Made by a program: the position numbers and the translations under genes
Shown here: positions 8,491 to 17,644 of the stretch, one piece after another
Layout: every line of letters starts with the position of its first letter
Numbering within the stretch: the first letter of the stretch is position 1
The notes under the pieces: model-generated
The model's database searches: none
Seen by the model: the letters and a program-made list of their open reading frames with translations, nothing else
What the model was told of the DNA's origin: nothing
DNA from: UMGS1696 sp964621165
GTDB lineage: Bacteria; Bacillota; Clostridia; Oscillospirales; CAG-272
Length of the DNA: 64,000 bases
Direction: 5' to 3'
Assembly: GCA_964621165.1 (NCBI GenBank)
Contig: CAZULC010000001.1
Coordinates: 124,001 to 188,000, forward strand

Positions 8491-9388
8491 ACTCACCCCT
8501 TCGGTATCTCTCAACTTCTTCGCGCACTTCTCCTCTCTCCTTGAGAATGTTGTAAACGCAAACCCCGCCTATAACTATGAACGCACCAATGATCGCCATC
8601 ACGCCTATGCTTTCGTGAATTATAACCGCAGCTAAAATCGGATTTAATACCGGCTCAATCATGGAAATCAAAGACGCAGTAAGCGGCGCTACCGAATTCA
8701 AGCCGTCCGCTATGCAGATGTAGGCTAAACCAAATTGAATAAAACCTATCAGTAACACACCAACTATCACTTTTGCCGAAAAATCAACCTCGCCTGCCAT
8801 AAACGGTAGCCCGATAACCGCGCCAAATACGCAGCCTATCAACACCGACGATAACGAATCCGAACCCGGGAACTTCTTCATCATGAATACAAACGAATAC
8901 GCTACCCCAGATATTATCGCTATAATGTTCCCAGCTATTCCGCCTCCCGAAAGACTGTCTATGAAAAATAATACTACCCCAAATAAAATAATAAATACAG
9001 CTCCCCCGTCAAGCTTCGTCGGCTTCTCCTTGAATATAAGCCACATGAATAATATGATAAATATCGGCGCCGTGTATTGTAATACTATCGCGTTCGCAGC
9101 TGTCGTCAACCGGTTCGCTAATATGTATAGTAACCCCTGTAACGTCATCGCTAACCCGCAGAATACCGTGCTTTTGTCTATCACTATCCTGTGCCGCCGT
9201 ATCTTCATGTATGTGAATATCTCCACAGCCGCAAGTAACGAACGCGCTCCGCATAACGACATCACTCCCCACGGCACCGACTTCACAAGAACCCCGCCTA
9301 ACGAAAAACATACCGCCGATATTACAAAAAAACCAACCCCAATCCCGTGGCCTTTTGCTCCTTTTTCCTTTTCCTTTTCCGTATCCAT
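8465..9388 (-). CDS. DMT-family (EamA) transporter
   Basis: This protein of about 307 residues has ten hydrophobic helices in two EamA repeats. It places 10 membrane spans in the cytoplasmic membrane and probably exports a small metabolite; the substrate is unknown. Family signs include the ISAVCFSLGGVLVK first helix and NAIVLQYTAPIFIILFMWLIFKEKP at the end of the first repeat, with SMIEPVLNPILAAVIIHE at the same place in the second. The start at 9388 is preferred because AGAGG lies 7 bases upstream; the ATG at 9394 is too close to it. The last eight or so residues (LKRTRFLK) and the stop are encoded by the adjoining family B repeat. Confidence 0.85.
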   Translation of the reverse strand: MDTEKEKEKGAKGHGIGVGFFVISAVCFSLGGVLVKSVPWGVMSLCGARSLLAAVEIFTYMKIRRHRIVIDKSTVFCGLAMTLQGLLYILANRLTTAANAIVLQYTAPIFIILFMWLIFKEKPTKLDGGAVFIILFGVVLFFIDSLSGGGIAGNIIAIISGVAYSFVFMMKKFPGSDSLSSVLIGCVFGAVIGLPFMAGEVDFSAKVIVGVLLIGFIQFGLAYICIADGLNSVAPLTASLISMIEPVLNPILAAVIIHESIGVMAIIGAFIVIGGVCVYNILKERGEVREEVERYRRGELKRTRFLK

Positions 9389-9452
9389 ATTCATACCTCT
9401 TGCTCAATAATCAAACTTCAAATTAAATCCGCACTGCCGCACCACCACACCG

Positions 9453-10232
9453 TCACATAACCGGACGTAATATAGGGTCCGCGTTCAGCTTTAACCCAAA
9501 ACGGTATACCATGTCCATCGCCTTCTCCCGCGAAGCCAAATCCGCCACAACATCAGCCGAATGCGCGTCAGAACCAATGCAGACCTCGGCCCCAATCTCA
9601 CCGCATAACCGGAAAAATTCATCATGCGGATATGGCCGGCCGTCACGTATGCCGAGTAAGTTTATCTCAAGCGGAATCCCCATTCCTTTGGCCCCTTCAA
9701 TCAATCGGCAGTAGTGCTTCTCAAATATCCGTCCCTCCCCCGCAAAATTGCATAAATCCGGATGCGCAATGTACGTGAACTTCCCCGTGGATATCCCGCA
9801 TAACACTGTGTCCACATATTCGCGCAGTATCCCCTCGTCAGTCGTGCGGTTGCCCGAATATACGCCGTCCATCTCGTTCCAGATGAAATGCTGACCCAAT
9901 ATGAGATAGTCCACCTCGTACCGGCATATCATCTCAAGAAATCTGTCGAAAAACCGCGGATAATACTCGGCCTCGTAGCCAATCTTTATCTCAATCCGGC
10001 CACGGTATTCCTCCCGCAAAGCCTGCAGCGCAGTAACATAATCCTCCTGCAACTCTGGACGCATGCGGAAACCGGAATAATATTCCCCGTCAAACACGTA
10101 TGGCGCATGATCGGCAAAACCCAGCTTGGTAATCCCGTCAGCAAGCGCCCGCTCAATATAATCCCGCTCCACTCCCGAAGCATGGTTGCACCGAAACGTA
10201 TGCGTATGCAAATTAACAAAAACCTCAGACAT
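9453..10232 (-). CDS. PHP-family histidinol-phosphatase-like protein
   Basis: This roughly 259-residue metal-dependent phosphoesterase has the PHP signature NLHTHTFRCNHA at residues 6-17, a FADHAPY motif near 49, the IGYEAEYYP motif near 103, and a late GSDAHSADVV. These correspond to the four PHP metal-ligand motifs. HisK-type histidinol-phosphatases are the closest match, but no other his gene is nearby, so the substrate is uncertain. The ATG at 10232 has AGAGGA 6 bases upstream; the frame extends 17 codons further into a family C repeat and that part is rejected. Confidence 0.8.
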   Translation of the reverse strand: MSEVFVNLHTHTFRCNHASGVERDYIERALADGITKLGFADHAPYVFDGEYYSGFRMRPELQEDYVTALQALREEYRGRIEIKIGYEAEYYPRFFDRFLEMICRYEVDYLILGQHFIWNEMDGVYSGNRTTDEGILREYVDTVLCGISTGKFTYIAHPDLCNFAGEGRIFEKHYCRLIEGAKGMGIPLEINLLGIRDGRPYPHDEFFRLCGEIGAEVCIGSDAHSADVVADLASREKAMDMVYRFGLKLNADPILRPVM

Positions 10233-10237
10233 AAAAA

Positions 10238-10350
10238 ATCCTCTCAGTGGTGGGTAAGTGGGGAAGCCCACACGGGCAGTCACGGCACATCTTCAGCTGA
10301 AATTTATACAGCTTCCACGACGACCGAACCCAAGCTCCCGCGGCAGCACA
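10238..10350. repeat. Family C repeat, copy 1
   Basis: This copy carries the gtggggaagccc-cacgggc motif, the ggcac..ttcagctga motif and the gctcccgc end of the family C unit. It lies directly upstream of the PHP gene. Confidence 0.7.
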
Positions 10351-10467
10351 GCCACCCACAAAATACTTTATCACATATTATACCACATCATCCCCAAAAC
10401 TACAATCCCCCGCGAAAATTTTCTTTCATCCGAACCGCAGAACCCAAAAAAATTTTTCTCCGCTCTA

Positions 10468-10496
10468 TTGACACACATCCGTTTTGGTGATATAAT
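10468..10496 (+). promoter_or_regulatory. Promoter for the zinc-ribbon/regulator pair
   Basis: TTGACA (10468-10473) and TATAAT (10491-10496) are separated by 17 bases, a perfect housekeeping sigma promoter. The next gene begins about 100 bases downstream. Confidence 0.85.
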
Positions 10497-10602
10497 AATT
10501 TCACCGAACATTTTTTCTTCTTAAATCTTCCACCCAACCATATTTTCACCTGATTTTCCAGTTTTTAGTATAATTTTTAAAGAAAAGGGAAGATTCAATA
10601 GA

Positions 10603-10815
10603 ATGAAGCAAAAACATTTTTTCGTCAAGTGCCGCCAGTGCGGTGAACATTTATACGAAGGAGACTCCGCCTATAAAATAAACGACAGCTATTTCTGCCC
10701 CTGCTGTATCAGATCCGCCGAAATAATTCTCCCCGACCCCGACATAACTCCCGAGCCGGACTGCGATACCCTGCGAAGACATTGGCAGACCACGGCGTTA
10801 ACATTTCCGAAATAA
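10603..10815 (+). CDS. Small zinc-ribbon protein of unknown function
   Basis: This 70-residue protein has two Cys pairs, CRQC at residues 11-14 and CPCC at 33-36, spaced as in a treble-clef or zinc-ribbon knuckle. An acidic, Pro-rich tail follows. AAGGGAAG lies 11 bases before the ATG. The gene shares a strong promoter and about 60 bases of spacer with the sigma-region-4-like regulator downstream, so the two may act together. The family is not recognised. Confidence 0.65.
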   Translation: MKQKHFFVKCRQCGEHLYEGDSAYKINDSYFCPCCIRSAEIILPDPDITPEPDCDTLRRHWQTTALTFPK

Positions 10816-10875
10816 ATTTAAGCGAATTAAATAATATTGAGAATAATATGTTGATAACAGAAAGGAAATACTGCT

Positions 10876-11235
10876 TTGAATTCAGTCAAACTGCGCAAAA
10901 GAACCGATAGATTTCTCAAGGACCTCACCATCTACGAGGCTTATATAGATTATTACACAAAGCTAAAAAACACAGATAAACTGACCATCGAACAGACCAA
11001 AACCGTGACCTATCGACTCGAGCTGTACGCGACAATGACCCGCGCCACCAGACGTGCAATCGAAAACCTGACCCCCACCGAACGCCGGATTGTAAACCTG
11101 CTTTACTTCACCCCCGAAACCACAGTGGACGACGTGTGCTATGAAGTCAGCATGGAGCGAAGCACAGTCTACCGATATAGAGCTTCCGCCCTCGATAAAA
11201 TTTCAGCACAGATTTTCGGCAAAAAGTCCCGCTGA
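10876..11235 (+). CDS. Sigma region 4-like / RinA-ArpU-like transcriptional regulator
   Basis: This 119-residue protein is helical. Its C-terminal half, beginning NLTPTERRIVNLLYF and continuing VDDVCYEVSMERSTVYRYRASALDKI, is a helix-turn-helix of the sigma-70 region 4 type. Similar stand-alone proteins control late genes in Gram-positive phages (ArpU, RinA). The start is a TTG at 10876 with AAAGGA 9 bases upstream; no ATG occurs before residue 54. The neighbouring secreted paralogues could be its targets, but their promoters look like ordinary housekeeping ones. Confidence 0.65.
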   Translation: MNSVKLRKRTDRFLKDLTIYEAYIDYYTKLKNTDKLTIEQTKTVTYRLELYATMTRATRRAIENLTPTERRIVNLLYFTPETTVDDVCYEVSMERSTVYRYRASALDKISAQIFGKKSR

Positions 11236-11268
11236 CCCCACAAAAGTACAAAATTAACAAGTCCCCTA

Positions 11269-11298
11269 TTGACATACCGCTCCCGCCCGCGATATAAT
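11269..11298 (+). promoter_or_regulatory. Promoter of the first discoidin-like secreted protein
   Basis: TTGACA (11269-11274) and TATAAT (11293-11298) are 18 bases apart. The gene starts at 11346 after a short leader with a strong AAAGGAAAGGA ribosome binding site. Confidence 0.85.
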
Positions 11299-11345
11299 AT
11301 AAAAAGAATATCAGTCATTCATAAAAAAGGAAAGGAAAACAAAAA

Positions 11346-12068
11346 ATGAAAAACAGACTGAAATACGCCGCCCTCCCCCTGATTCTCGCCGCCCTGACCC
11401 TCGCCTCAGTCCCAGCAGCCGCGGACGAAATCCAGCCCGCGATTGGACCCAGAACCACCTCGCAGGAACCTCAGCCCACTGCGGCGGAAATCAAGGGAAA
11501 ATACCCATCAAGGGTAACGTCCGCCCTTATCGAAAACATGGACGAAGCCGAATTCGCTCTCGACGGAAACGCCGCCACTGAGGTTGAAGTAATATTCGCC
11601 AAAGACTCAACCCACACCGTAACCGTCAGCACGGCACTGCAGTCCCCAGCCGTAATCGAATACCTCGCGGTAATGCTCAAGCTTCCGGCAGATGCGTCGG
11701 TGGAAATCAAAGCATACGCCACAAATGACCTGACCGCCCGGGAATGGACGGAACTCAAAGTCCTCCCGCCGGAAGAACAGGAAGACCCATCCGGATTTGC
11801 CGTGTATAAGCTCGAAAAATTCGCGAGAAAATTCTCACTCTACCGCTTCGAGATAACGCTGATAGACGGCGACAGCTTCTCAATCGTGGAACTCCAGCCC
11901 TTCGGCGAAAAAACACCGGCCATGAAATACAGCATTCCCGAGGGGGACATAGAACCCGGCACAATCCCGCCCCTTGAATTTATAGAAGAACCCGAAGAAC
12001 CCAAGTCAGGCACGAGCGAGGCCGCCAGACTGTGGTGTATAAGAACAAACCTGAACTTCATCCGCTGA
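11346..12068 (+). CDS. Secreted discoidin (F5/8 type C)-like protein
   Basis: This 240-residue protein begins with a clear signal peptide (basic MKNRLK, a hydrophobic core to about residue 23, then AAA-D). The remainder is a single beta-rich domain resembling carbohydrate-binding F5/8 domains: an ALDGNAATEVEV segment (the position of the usual D-G-N-x-x-T), a central YATNDLTAREWTEL, and a FARKFSLYRFEI strand. A Pro/Glu-rich tail follows. It is paralogous to the protein at 12833. It probably sits on or outside the cell surface; ligand and role are unknown. Confidence 0.65.
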   Translation: MKNRLKYAALPLILAALTLASVPAAADEIQPAIGPRTTSQEPQPTAAEIKGKYPSRVTSALIENMDEAEFALDGNAATEVEVIFAKDSTHTVTVSTALQSPAVIEYLAVMLKLPADASVEIKAYATNDLTAREWTELKVLPPEEQEDPSGFAVYKLEKFARKFSLYRFEITLIDGDSFSIVELQPFGEKTPAMKYSIPEGDIEPGTIPPLEFIEEPEEPKSGTSEAARLWCIRTNLNFIR

Positions 12069-12072
12069 GAAA

Positions 12073-12521
12073 ATGCATATCGAAAAACTGAACGAAAAGA
12101 CGTCCGGCTCTATATAGAATACCTGAAAAACGCCATGTCAGCTGAACCCGAACGAATGACCACCGATGATGTGGACGAGCCTGCCATACTTAGCCGAATC
12201 TCCGACTCATTCTACATAAATACAACATTCCTTCTCGCACTGACCGATGAACCGAATCCGGAAGTAATGGGCCGAATTGAGTACCACTTCTACGTATGTA
12301 TGCAGGACAGGTGCCGCATGGCCTACGCTGACTGGGTCTATACCCTGCCGAAATATAGACGTCAAGGAACGGCACAGGCCCTGTTTCAGGTAAAGGAAAA
12401 AGACTGCCGCGCCCATAAAATCAACCAGTTCTACCTGATAAGAGCCACAAACCCCGAAGCGGAAAGATTCTATAATAAATTCAAGGATTCCGCCACCCTC
12501 ATCCTCCGCAAAGAACTGTGA
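12073..12521 (+). CDS. GNAT acetyltransferase with probable 5' frameshift
   Basis: The intact frame from the ATG at 12135 gives 128 residues with the GNAT acetyl-CoA loop (LPKYRRQGTAQALFQ) and the late ATNPEAERFYNKF segment. This frame lacks the first beta strand of the fold. A second frame starting at an ATG at 12073, four bases after the preceding stop, supplies MHIEKLNEK. It joins the main frame if one A is added to the AAAA run at 12095-12098, giving a typical GNAT N-terminus. The gene is either recently frameshifted or affected by a homopolymer error. Substrate unknown. Confidence 0.65.
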
Positions 12522-12594
12522 CCCAAGCAAAGCCGTCATAAAAATCTCCCCTGCCATTGATTGGATGATTTCACGAAATTTAACAATTTAACCC

Positions 12595-12623
12595 TTGAAT
12601 TTCCCTCTGTTTCATCCTATAAT
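12595..12623 (+). promoter_or_regulatory. Promoter of the second discoidin-like protein, with long leader
   Basis: TTGAAT (12595-12600) and TATAAT (12618-12623) are separated by 17 bases. Transcription would start near 12630, leaving a roughly 200-base untranslated leader before 12833 with no recognised riboswitch. Confidence 0.7.
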
Positions 12624-12832
12624 GAGTTCGTACATATATCCAGTGTATCATATCAAAAGCCCCCGCTGTAGTTCCCGGAACGTATGCCCGTATGTTTAAA
12701 ATCAGCAGGCAGCCCTCGTCAAACCGTACAAATGAACCGCATTTTATGTCAAGTTCCGCGGTGATTTTGTGTAGTACGACCAGCCGGAACCGCAGGCAAA
12801 GCCATCAAAATCTTATCAAGAAAGGTAAAGCC

Positions 12833-13624
12833 ATGAAGAAACTCTTATCCCTCATCCTCGCTTCCCTGATCCTCTCCATGTCCGCCGCAATGGTGTACGC
12901 AGACGACGCAGAAGAAGCCGCAGCCGAAGCAGAAGCCGTAACAACTGAAGAAGCCGCAGCCGAAGCAGAAATCATGCTCATCTCCGAAGAAACCGAAGAA
13001 GAAGCACCGGCAGAAGAAGCTGAAGAAACAGCAGAACCCGAAGAGCTGAAAATCCTCTCAGAAGGGGACGAAGGCTACCTCGCCGCTAAAATAGAAGGTC
13101 AGGTCACCGTTTCAATCGTAACAGTCGGCAATGACCAGAATATCGACGCACGCCGCCTCCTCGACCATAACGAAAACACCGGTATCTCCTATACCAGCTC
13201 CCCTGACTCAAACCCGATTCTTAACCTCGCATTCGAACTCGACGAACCCACAGTCGTAACGTCATTCGCATTCTCCTGCTCAGTTGATACAGCAGGCGCG
13301 GTTGCAGCTTTCCTCTACGCCACAAATGACCCCGACACGACAGAGTGGACATATATCTCGACAGAGACGACCGAAGCCGGAGACGGATTCTATACATGTA
13401 ACTCCGTGGAGAAGTTCGTGAGAAAGTTTAAGTATTATAGGATCATGCTCGTGTTCACTCCAATCAACGAGGAGACAAATGAACCCGATATCACCGCTCC
13501 CGCAGAATTCTACCTCAATGAAGTGGAACTGTTCAAGGAAGCTCCCATAGAAAAACCCGAAATAAAGAATAATATCCCCAGCTTCCCAATCTTCAATAGT
13601 ACATTGACTAAAACAATAGGTTAA
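12833..13624 (+). CDS. Secreted Glu/Ala-rich discoidin-like protein
   Basis: This 263-residue paralogue of the protein at 11346 starts at an ATG preceded by AAAGG. The signal peptide ends at VYADD, near residue 22. Residues 24-80 or so are an Ala/Glu low-complexity stalk rich in EEAAAEAE-type repeats, highly acidic. The C-terminal domain repeats the landmarks of its partner: LLDHNENTGISY, YATNDPDTTEW and FVRKFKYYRI. The acidic stalk suggests a spacer through the wall. The paralogue pair flanks a GNAT gene and follows the regulator gene, forming a surface-protein cluster. Confidence 0.65.
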   Translation: MKKLLSLILASLILSMSAAMVYADDAEEAAAEAEAVTTEEAAAEAEIMLISEETEEEAPAEEAEETAEPEELKILSEGDEGYLAAKIEGQVTVSIVTVGNDQNIDARRLLDHNENTGISYTSSPDSNPILNLAFELDEPTVVTSFAFSCSVDTAGAVAAFLYATNDPDTTEWTYISTETTEAGDGFYTCNSVEKFVRKFKYYRIMLVFTPINEETNEPDITAPAEFYLNEVELFKEAPIEKPEIKNNIPSFPIFNSTLTKTIG

Positions 13625-13699
13625 GTGGGCGGGGAAGCCAAAACTCAAACAATCCCCACAACCATAAACGTAACCGATTCCCCACCCCAAAACTTCACG

Positions 13700-13800
13700 T
13701 TGTTGCAAAAAGTTTAGGTCCGGTTTTTTCAAAGGCTTAAGGAGCTCCTCTTTTGGTTCTTTGCTCCTCGATAAAGGAGAAAAAAACAACTAATCCAGCA
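13700..13800 (+). repeat. Structured repeat family A, copy 3 (partial)
   Basis: Only the terminal hairpin (gttctttgctcct / aggagaaaaaaac) and the preceding cctcttttgg motif are clear; the upstream hairpins are degraded. It lies between convergent genes. Confidence 0.75.
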
Positions 13801-14008
13801 CTCTCATAATTAAAAATAGATTCACTAAAACATAAAAGAGGAACGAACACCCCGCACTATCAAAATTAACCCAGACTCACAATAATCTACCCCCTCATAA
13901 TTCCCTCCCAATAAAAAAGAAAAAGCAGCCCGCTCAAATCCAAGCTAAGCCACTCTTTCTTTAAAAGGAGGGAATGTTTTTTTCTAATAAACCTCAGCTG
14001 AGTCAAAA

Positions 14009-15658
14009 TCACTCAACGTCAACATAATCCAATCCGCTGATCAAATAAAGTACAGCCGCTAAATCATACTTGCTTAAGTTGCGGTTGGCATTGTACGTCT
14101 TCTCAGTTACCATGTTGATGGCTATGGCAACTTCCTTCGCATTGGCATTCGACTTCACATCGGTAAAGGATATGTCGTTCTTGTTCTCAAGATATTCCAA
14201 ATAATCCTTCACCATGGTGCATAACCGCTGTACGTCACAGACTACACTCGTATCTTCTTCTTTTCCGAGTAATCCCTTGTCAATAGCCCATGTCTCACGG
14301 TCGGTGTTGTTTGATAATGTGTCATTCACATCTGCCATCTCCGCTAATGCACATGCGGCAGTCTTCACAGTAATCGCACGGTTGCCGTAGAAGTTGTACT
14401 GCGGCTTCAATGTAGCTGTGGCACTGCCTTTCAGTATGCCAGCTTCGGTTACATACTCGATAGCGTCAAGATATTTGCTTGTCGATGTAACGTCATCATA
14501 TGGACAATTCCATACAAACTCAACTTCTATCGTTGTATCTGACGTGAGCTGCGTAAGTGTGTACGTCGTAACCTTATCTACGGATTTTCCGTTTATCTTG
14601 ACGGATGAAATAACGTAATTGTCAGAATTCGGTATGAACTTGAATGTAATCGAATCAGTGTACTTCGCACTAATCTTGGACGGATCCACTGACTTGCCGT
14701 TCATAACAGCTGTAATGCTTCCGCCGCCTGTGGATGAAGCCTTTACCGTGTAATTCTTGAGATCACTTATCTTCGTAAAGTATGCACGTACAGTGACATT
14801 TCCCTTTACAGTAACCGTAATCTCGTTTTCAACCTTGACCTTCTCGCCGTTTACATAAATCTCGGTGAGCGCATATCCACTTTCCGCACGGAACGTGATC
14901 TTTCGAGTGTCTCCGTATGCAGCCTTGCTGGAACCGTTAATGTAGAAGGAACCGCCGCGGGATGTGATTACATTTACATCGAATAAGAAATTGTTTTTGT
15001 AATCATAATTGTAAACGCGCTTGGTGGTCACATGGCCCGCCGCACACTTGTAGGAAGCATATAAAGCTCCGCAGTCGTAGAAGTAATACTGGAAGCATGC
15101 CTGTTTGTTACAGCTGTCGTAAGAACAAAGCACACTGCTCGTGTCGTATGCCGGATAATCAGGAGACCACGGATAACTCGGATACTCAACACTGCTGCCG
15201 TCGGCTGTGAAGTATTCGCCGCACTTGCTGCAGTAGAAGGTGTAAACGTACGTGCCTTTGTCCTTGTTGTACTCACGGCTAACATACTTCACGTTTTTCG
15301 TGGACTGACAGCCGGAACACTTGGCAACAAGCCCGCTGAAATAGTTGTCGTCACCGTCTTCACTGCCAAAGGAGTATATGATGCCCTTGTCTCCGCAGGC
15401 ACTGTCAAGACACTCCCAGTTGATGTTTCCGTTCGATACATAGAAGTAGGCAACACCGTCGCAGGTGGGACAGGAGCCGTACCACCTGGTGTAAATGGTG
15501 CCGCTGCCTAAATTCCAACTGTACCAAGGGTAGGAACCATACTTGCCGCTGTAAAGATTGTTGATGTCGTTGGCAGAGAGAGTTCCGGACGCGCCAACAG
15601 AAATGGCCACGGAGAGAACCATCATCACCGCCAGAATGATAGAAAGCAGTTTTTTCAT
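14009..15658 (-). CDS. Large secreted Cys-rich / beta-repeat surface protein
   Basis: This 549-residue protein starts with a signal peptide (MKKLLSIILAVMMVLSV to about residue 23). Residues 60-220 contain several Cys pairs (for example CPTC, CSGC, CSKC) in zinc-ribbon-like spacing. Residues 235-385 hold two beta-repeat units of the bacterial InlB-B/List-Bact type, with VITSRGGSFYINGSS and TVKASSTGGGSITA. The C-terminal 160 residues begin CPYDDVTSTSKYLDAIEYVTEAGILKG, which resembles an SLH-like domain and suggests wall attachment. The start has AAGGAAA upstream. The role is unknown; surface exposure is inferred. Confidence 0.65.
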   Translation of the reverse strand: MKKLLSIILAVMMVLSVAISVGASGTLSANDINNLYSGKYGSYPWYSWNLGSGTIYTRWYGSCPTCDGVAYFYVSNGNINWECLDSACGDKGIIYSFGSEDGDDNYFSGLVAKCSGCQSTKNVKYVSREYNKDKGTYVYTFYCSKCGEYFTADGSSVEYPSYPWSPDYPAYDTSSVLCSYDSCNKQACFQYYFYDCGALYASYKCAAGHVTTKRVYNYDYKNNFLFDVNVITSRGGSFYINGSSKAAYGDTRKITFRAESGYALTEIYVNGEKVKVENEITVTVKGNVTVRAYFTKISDLKNYTVKASSTGGGSITAVMNGKSVDPSKISAKYTDSITFKFIPNSDNYVISSVKINGKSVDKVTTYTLTQLTSDTTIEVEFVWNCPYDDVTSTSKYLDAIEYVTEAGILKGSATATLKPQYNFYGNRAITVKTAACALAEMADVNDTLSNNTDRETWAIDKGLLGKEEDTSVVCDVQRLCTMVKDYLEYLENKNDISFTDVKSNANAKEVAIAINMVTEKTYNANRNLSKYDLAAVLYLISGLDYVDVE

Positions 15659-15904
15659 GATTTTTTCCTTTCATAAATTGTTTTCGTATACAGGTATAGT
15701 ATATCATACTCGCCGCCTGTAATTGTTACCGTTTTATTAATTTTTCGGCGAAAGTGGGATTAATTTGAGAAAAACCCAACTTAACTCACCCACATTAACT
15801 TAGACGAAAAATAAATCCAAAAGTTCCATGATTTGCAAAAAATTTAAAGATTTTCAGGTAAAAATATGTAAAATCCAATAAACTTATGATATAATATAAG
15901 TAGA

Positions 15905-16085
15905 AGATAACTCCACCCTTAAACAAAACGAAGTCAGCCCAAAAGTTTGTATGGGTCAAGGGGATAAAGTCCCTTGTCGACTTCCGCAGAAGTCGAAACA
16001 ATCCAAGACTTCCAAAGAGTTCCTCTTTTGGTTCTATGCTCCTCGATAAAGGAGAAAAGAACAACGAAATTCCCGCACTCCCCCC
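15905..16085 (+). repeat. Structured repeat family A, copy 4
   Basis: This is a full copy between the divergent surface-protein gene and pyk. GGGAT-AAA-GTCCC precedes the perfect TCGACTTCCGCAGAAGTCGA at 15977-15996 and the long terminal hairpin. It lies upstream of pyk, after a TATAAT at 15890-15895, so it may form part of the pyk leader RNA. Confidence 0.9.
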
Positions 16086-16186
16086 ATTTCACCAAAATTT
16101 TCTTTAACCAAATTTTCCCACTCCCATTTTCCAAAATTTCCCCATCCATCCCCCAAAATAAAATAAAAACGAAAGGACATAATACC

Positions 16187-17638
16187 ATGCTGAAAACTAA
16201 AATCGTATGTACACTCGGACCGTCCTCGAATTCCGAGGATATGATCGAAAAAATGATCACCGCCGGAATGAACGTGGCTCGCCTTAACTTCTCCCACGGT
16301 ACCCATGAGGAACATAAAAAAGTCATAGATAGAATCAAAAAAGTCCGCGATAAACTTCACTCACCCTGCGCCATAATGCTCGATACTAAAGGCCCAGAAA
16401 TCCGCCTCGGTAAATTCAAGGATGACTCCGCTGAACTCGAAACCGGTGCTGACTTCATAATAATGTGCGGCGAAACTGACTTCAATTCCTTCATCGGCGA
16501 TAAGTCCAAAGCCGCTGTGTCCTATAATAACCTCTGGAAACAGGTCGCTACAGGGACTAAAATTCTCTTCAATGACGGCGCTATCGAACTCTCCGTTAAT
16601 ATGGCTGATGAGGGCGAAATCCACTGTACCGTCATCTCCGGCGGCACTATCAAAAGCGGTAAGGGCGTCAACGTCCCCGGCGTCCACCTCGATATGCCCC
16701 ACCTCTCAGATAAGGATAAGTCCGACCTCATCTTCGGTATAGAAAACGACGTTGACTTCATCGCGGCTTCCTTCATGCGCACCGGCGACGATATCATCGG
16801 TATGCGTAAATTCGTCGACTATAACGGCGGACATAATATCAAAATCATCTCAAAAATCGAAAACCTCGAGGGTATCGAAAACTTCGACGAAATTCTGAAA
16901 TACTCCGACGGTATCATGGTGGCAAGAGGAGATATGGGCGTGGAAGTCGACTTCGAACGCCTGCCCGGTCTTCAAAAAATGTTCATAAAAAAATGCTATC
17001 AGGCCGGTAAAATGGTCATCACCGCTACACAAATGCTCGAGTCCATGATCCAAAATCCTACCCCAACCAGAGCCGAAATCTCTGACGTGGCTAACGCAGT
17101 GTTTGACGGCACCAGCGCTGTCATGCTCTCAGGCGAAACCGCTATAGGTAAATACCCCCTCAGAGCAGTCAAAGCTATGGCAAAAATAGCCGAACAGGCC
17201 GAGTTCGACGCATTCGCCGCAGGGGTCTATGAGTCCATGTCCTACGATATCGACTATACCGACGTAACTAACGCCCTCTGCGACGCCGCATGTACCACAG
17301 CCGCCGATATGAACGCTAAGGCAATCATCACCCTCACCACGTCCGGTAGAAGCGCAAGACGTATGTCGAAATTCCGTCCTGCTCAGCCTATCGTAGCCGC
17401 AACTCCCGAGAGAAAAACATATCACCAGCTCGCTCTCTCGTGGGGTGTGTACCCCGTTCTCGCACTTAGACAGGACACGTTGGAAAAACTGTTCAGACAC
17501 GCAGTCGACTGTGCAAAGGAGATAAACCTCGTAAGCGCAGGGGATTATGTCGTGATCTCGGCAGGCGTGCCCGTCCTCACCCCCGGAAATACAAATATAC
17601 TTAAGGTGCAAAAGGTCGAAGACCTCCGCTATGTTTAA
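16187..17638 (+). CDS. pyk: Pyruvate kinase
   Basis: This enzyme makes pyruvate and ATP from phosphoenolpyruvate in glycolysis. The 483 residues match the catalytic core plus the allosteric C domain: TKIVCTLGPSS at the start, NVARLNFSHGTHEEH, LDTKGPEIRLG, the signature KIENLEGIENFDEI, and MVARGDMGVEV. The extra C-terminal PEP-utilising domain found in Bacillus enzymes is absent. The ATG at 16187 has AAAGGA 10 bases upstream; the longer open frame runs back into the family A repeat. Before codons that begin with A, third-position T is almost always used (see findings). Confidence 0.95.
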   Translation: MLKTKIVCTLGPSSNSEDMIEKMITAGMNVARLNFSHGTHEEHKKVIDRIKKVRDKLHSPCAIMLDTKGPEIRLGKFKDDSAELETGADFIIMCGETDFNSFIGDKSKAAVSYNNLWKQVATGTKILFNDGAIELSVNMADEGEIHCTVISGGTIKSGKGVNVPGVHLDMPHLSDKDKSDLIFGIENDVDFIAASFMRTGDDIIGMRKFVDYNGGHNIKIISKIENLEGIENFDEILKYSDGIMVARGDMGVEVDFERLPGLQKMFIKKCYQAGKMVITATQMLESMIQNPTPTRAEISDVANAVFDGTSAVMLSGETAIGKYPLRAVKAMAKIAEQAEFDAFAAGVYESMSYDIDYTDVTNALCDAACTTAADMNAKAIITLTTSGRSARRMSKFRPAQPIVAATPERKTYHQLALSWGVYPVLALRQDTLEKLFRHAVDCAKEINLVSAGDYVVISAGVPVLTPGNTNILKVQKVEDLRYV

Positions 17639-17644
17639 TCCCGC

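Noticed and set aside
12630..12832. Cyclic-di-GMP riboswitch in the long leader
   Set aside because: A ggcaaagcc motif is present, but the rest of the class I aptamer pattern could not be found.
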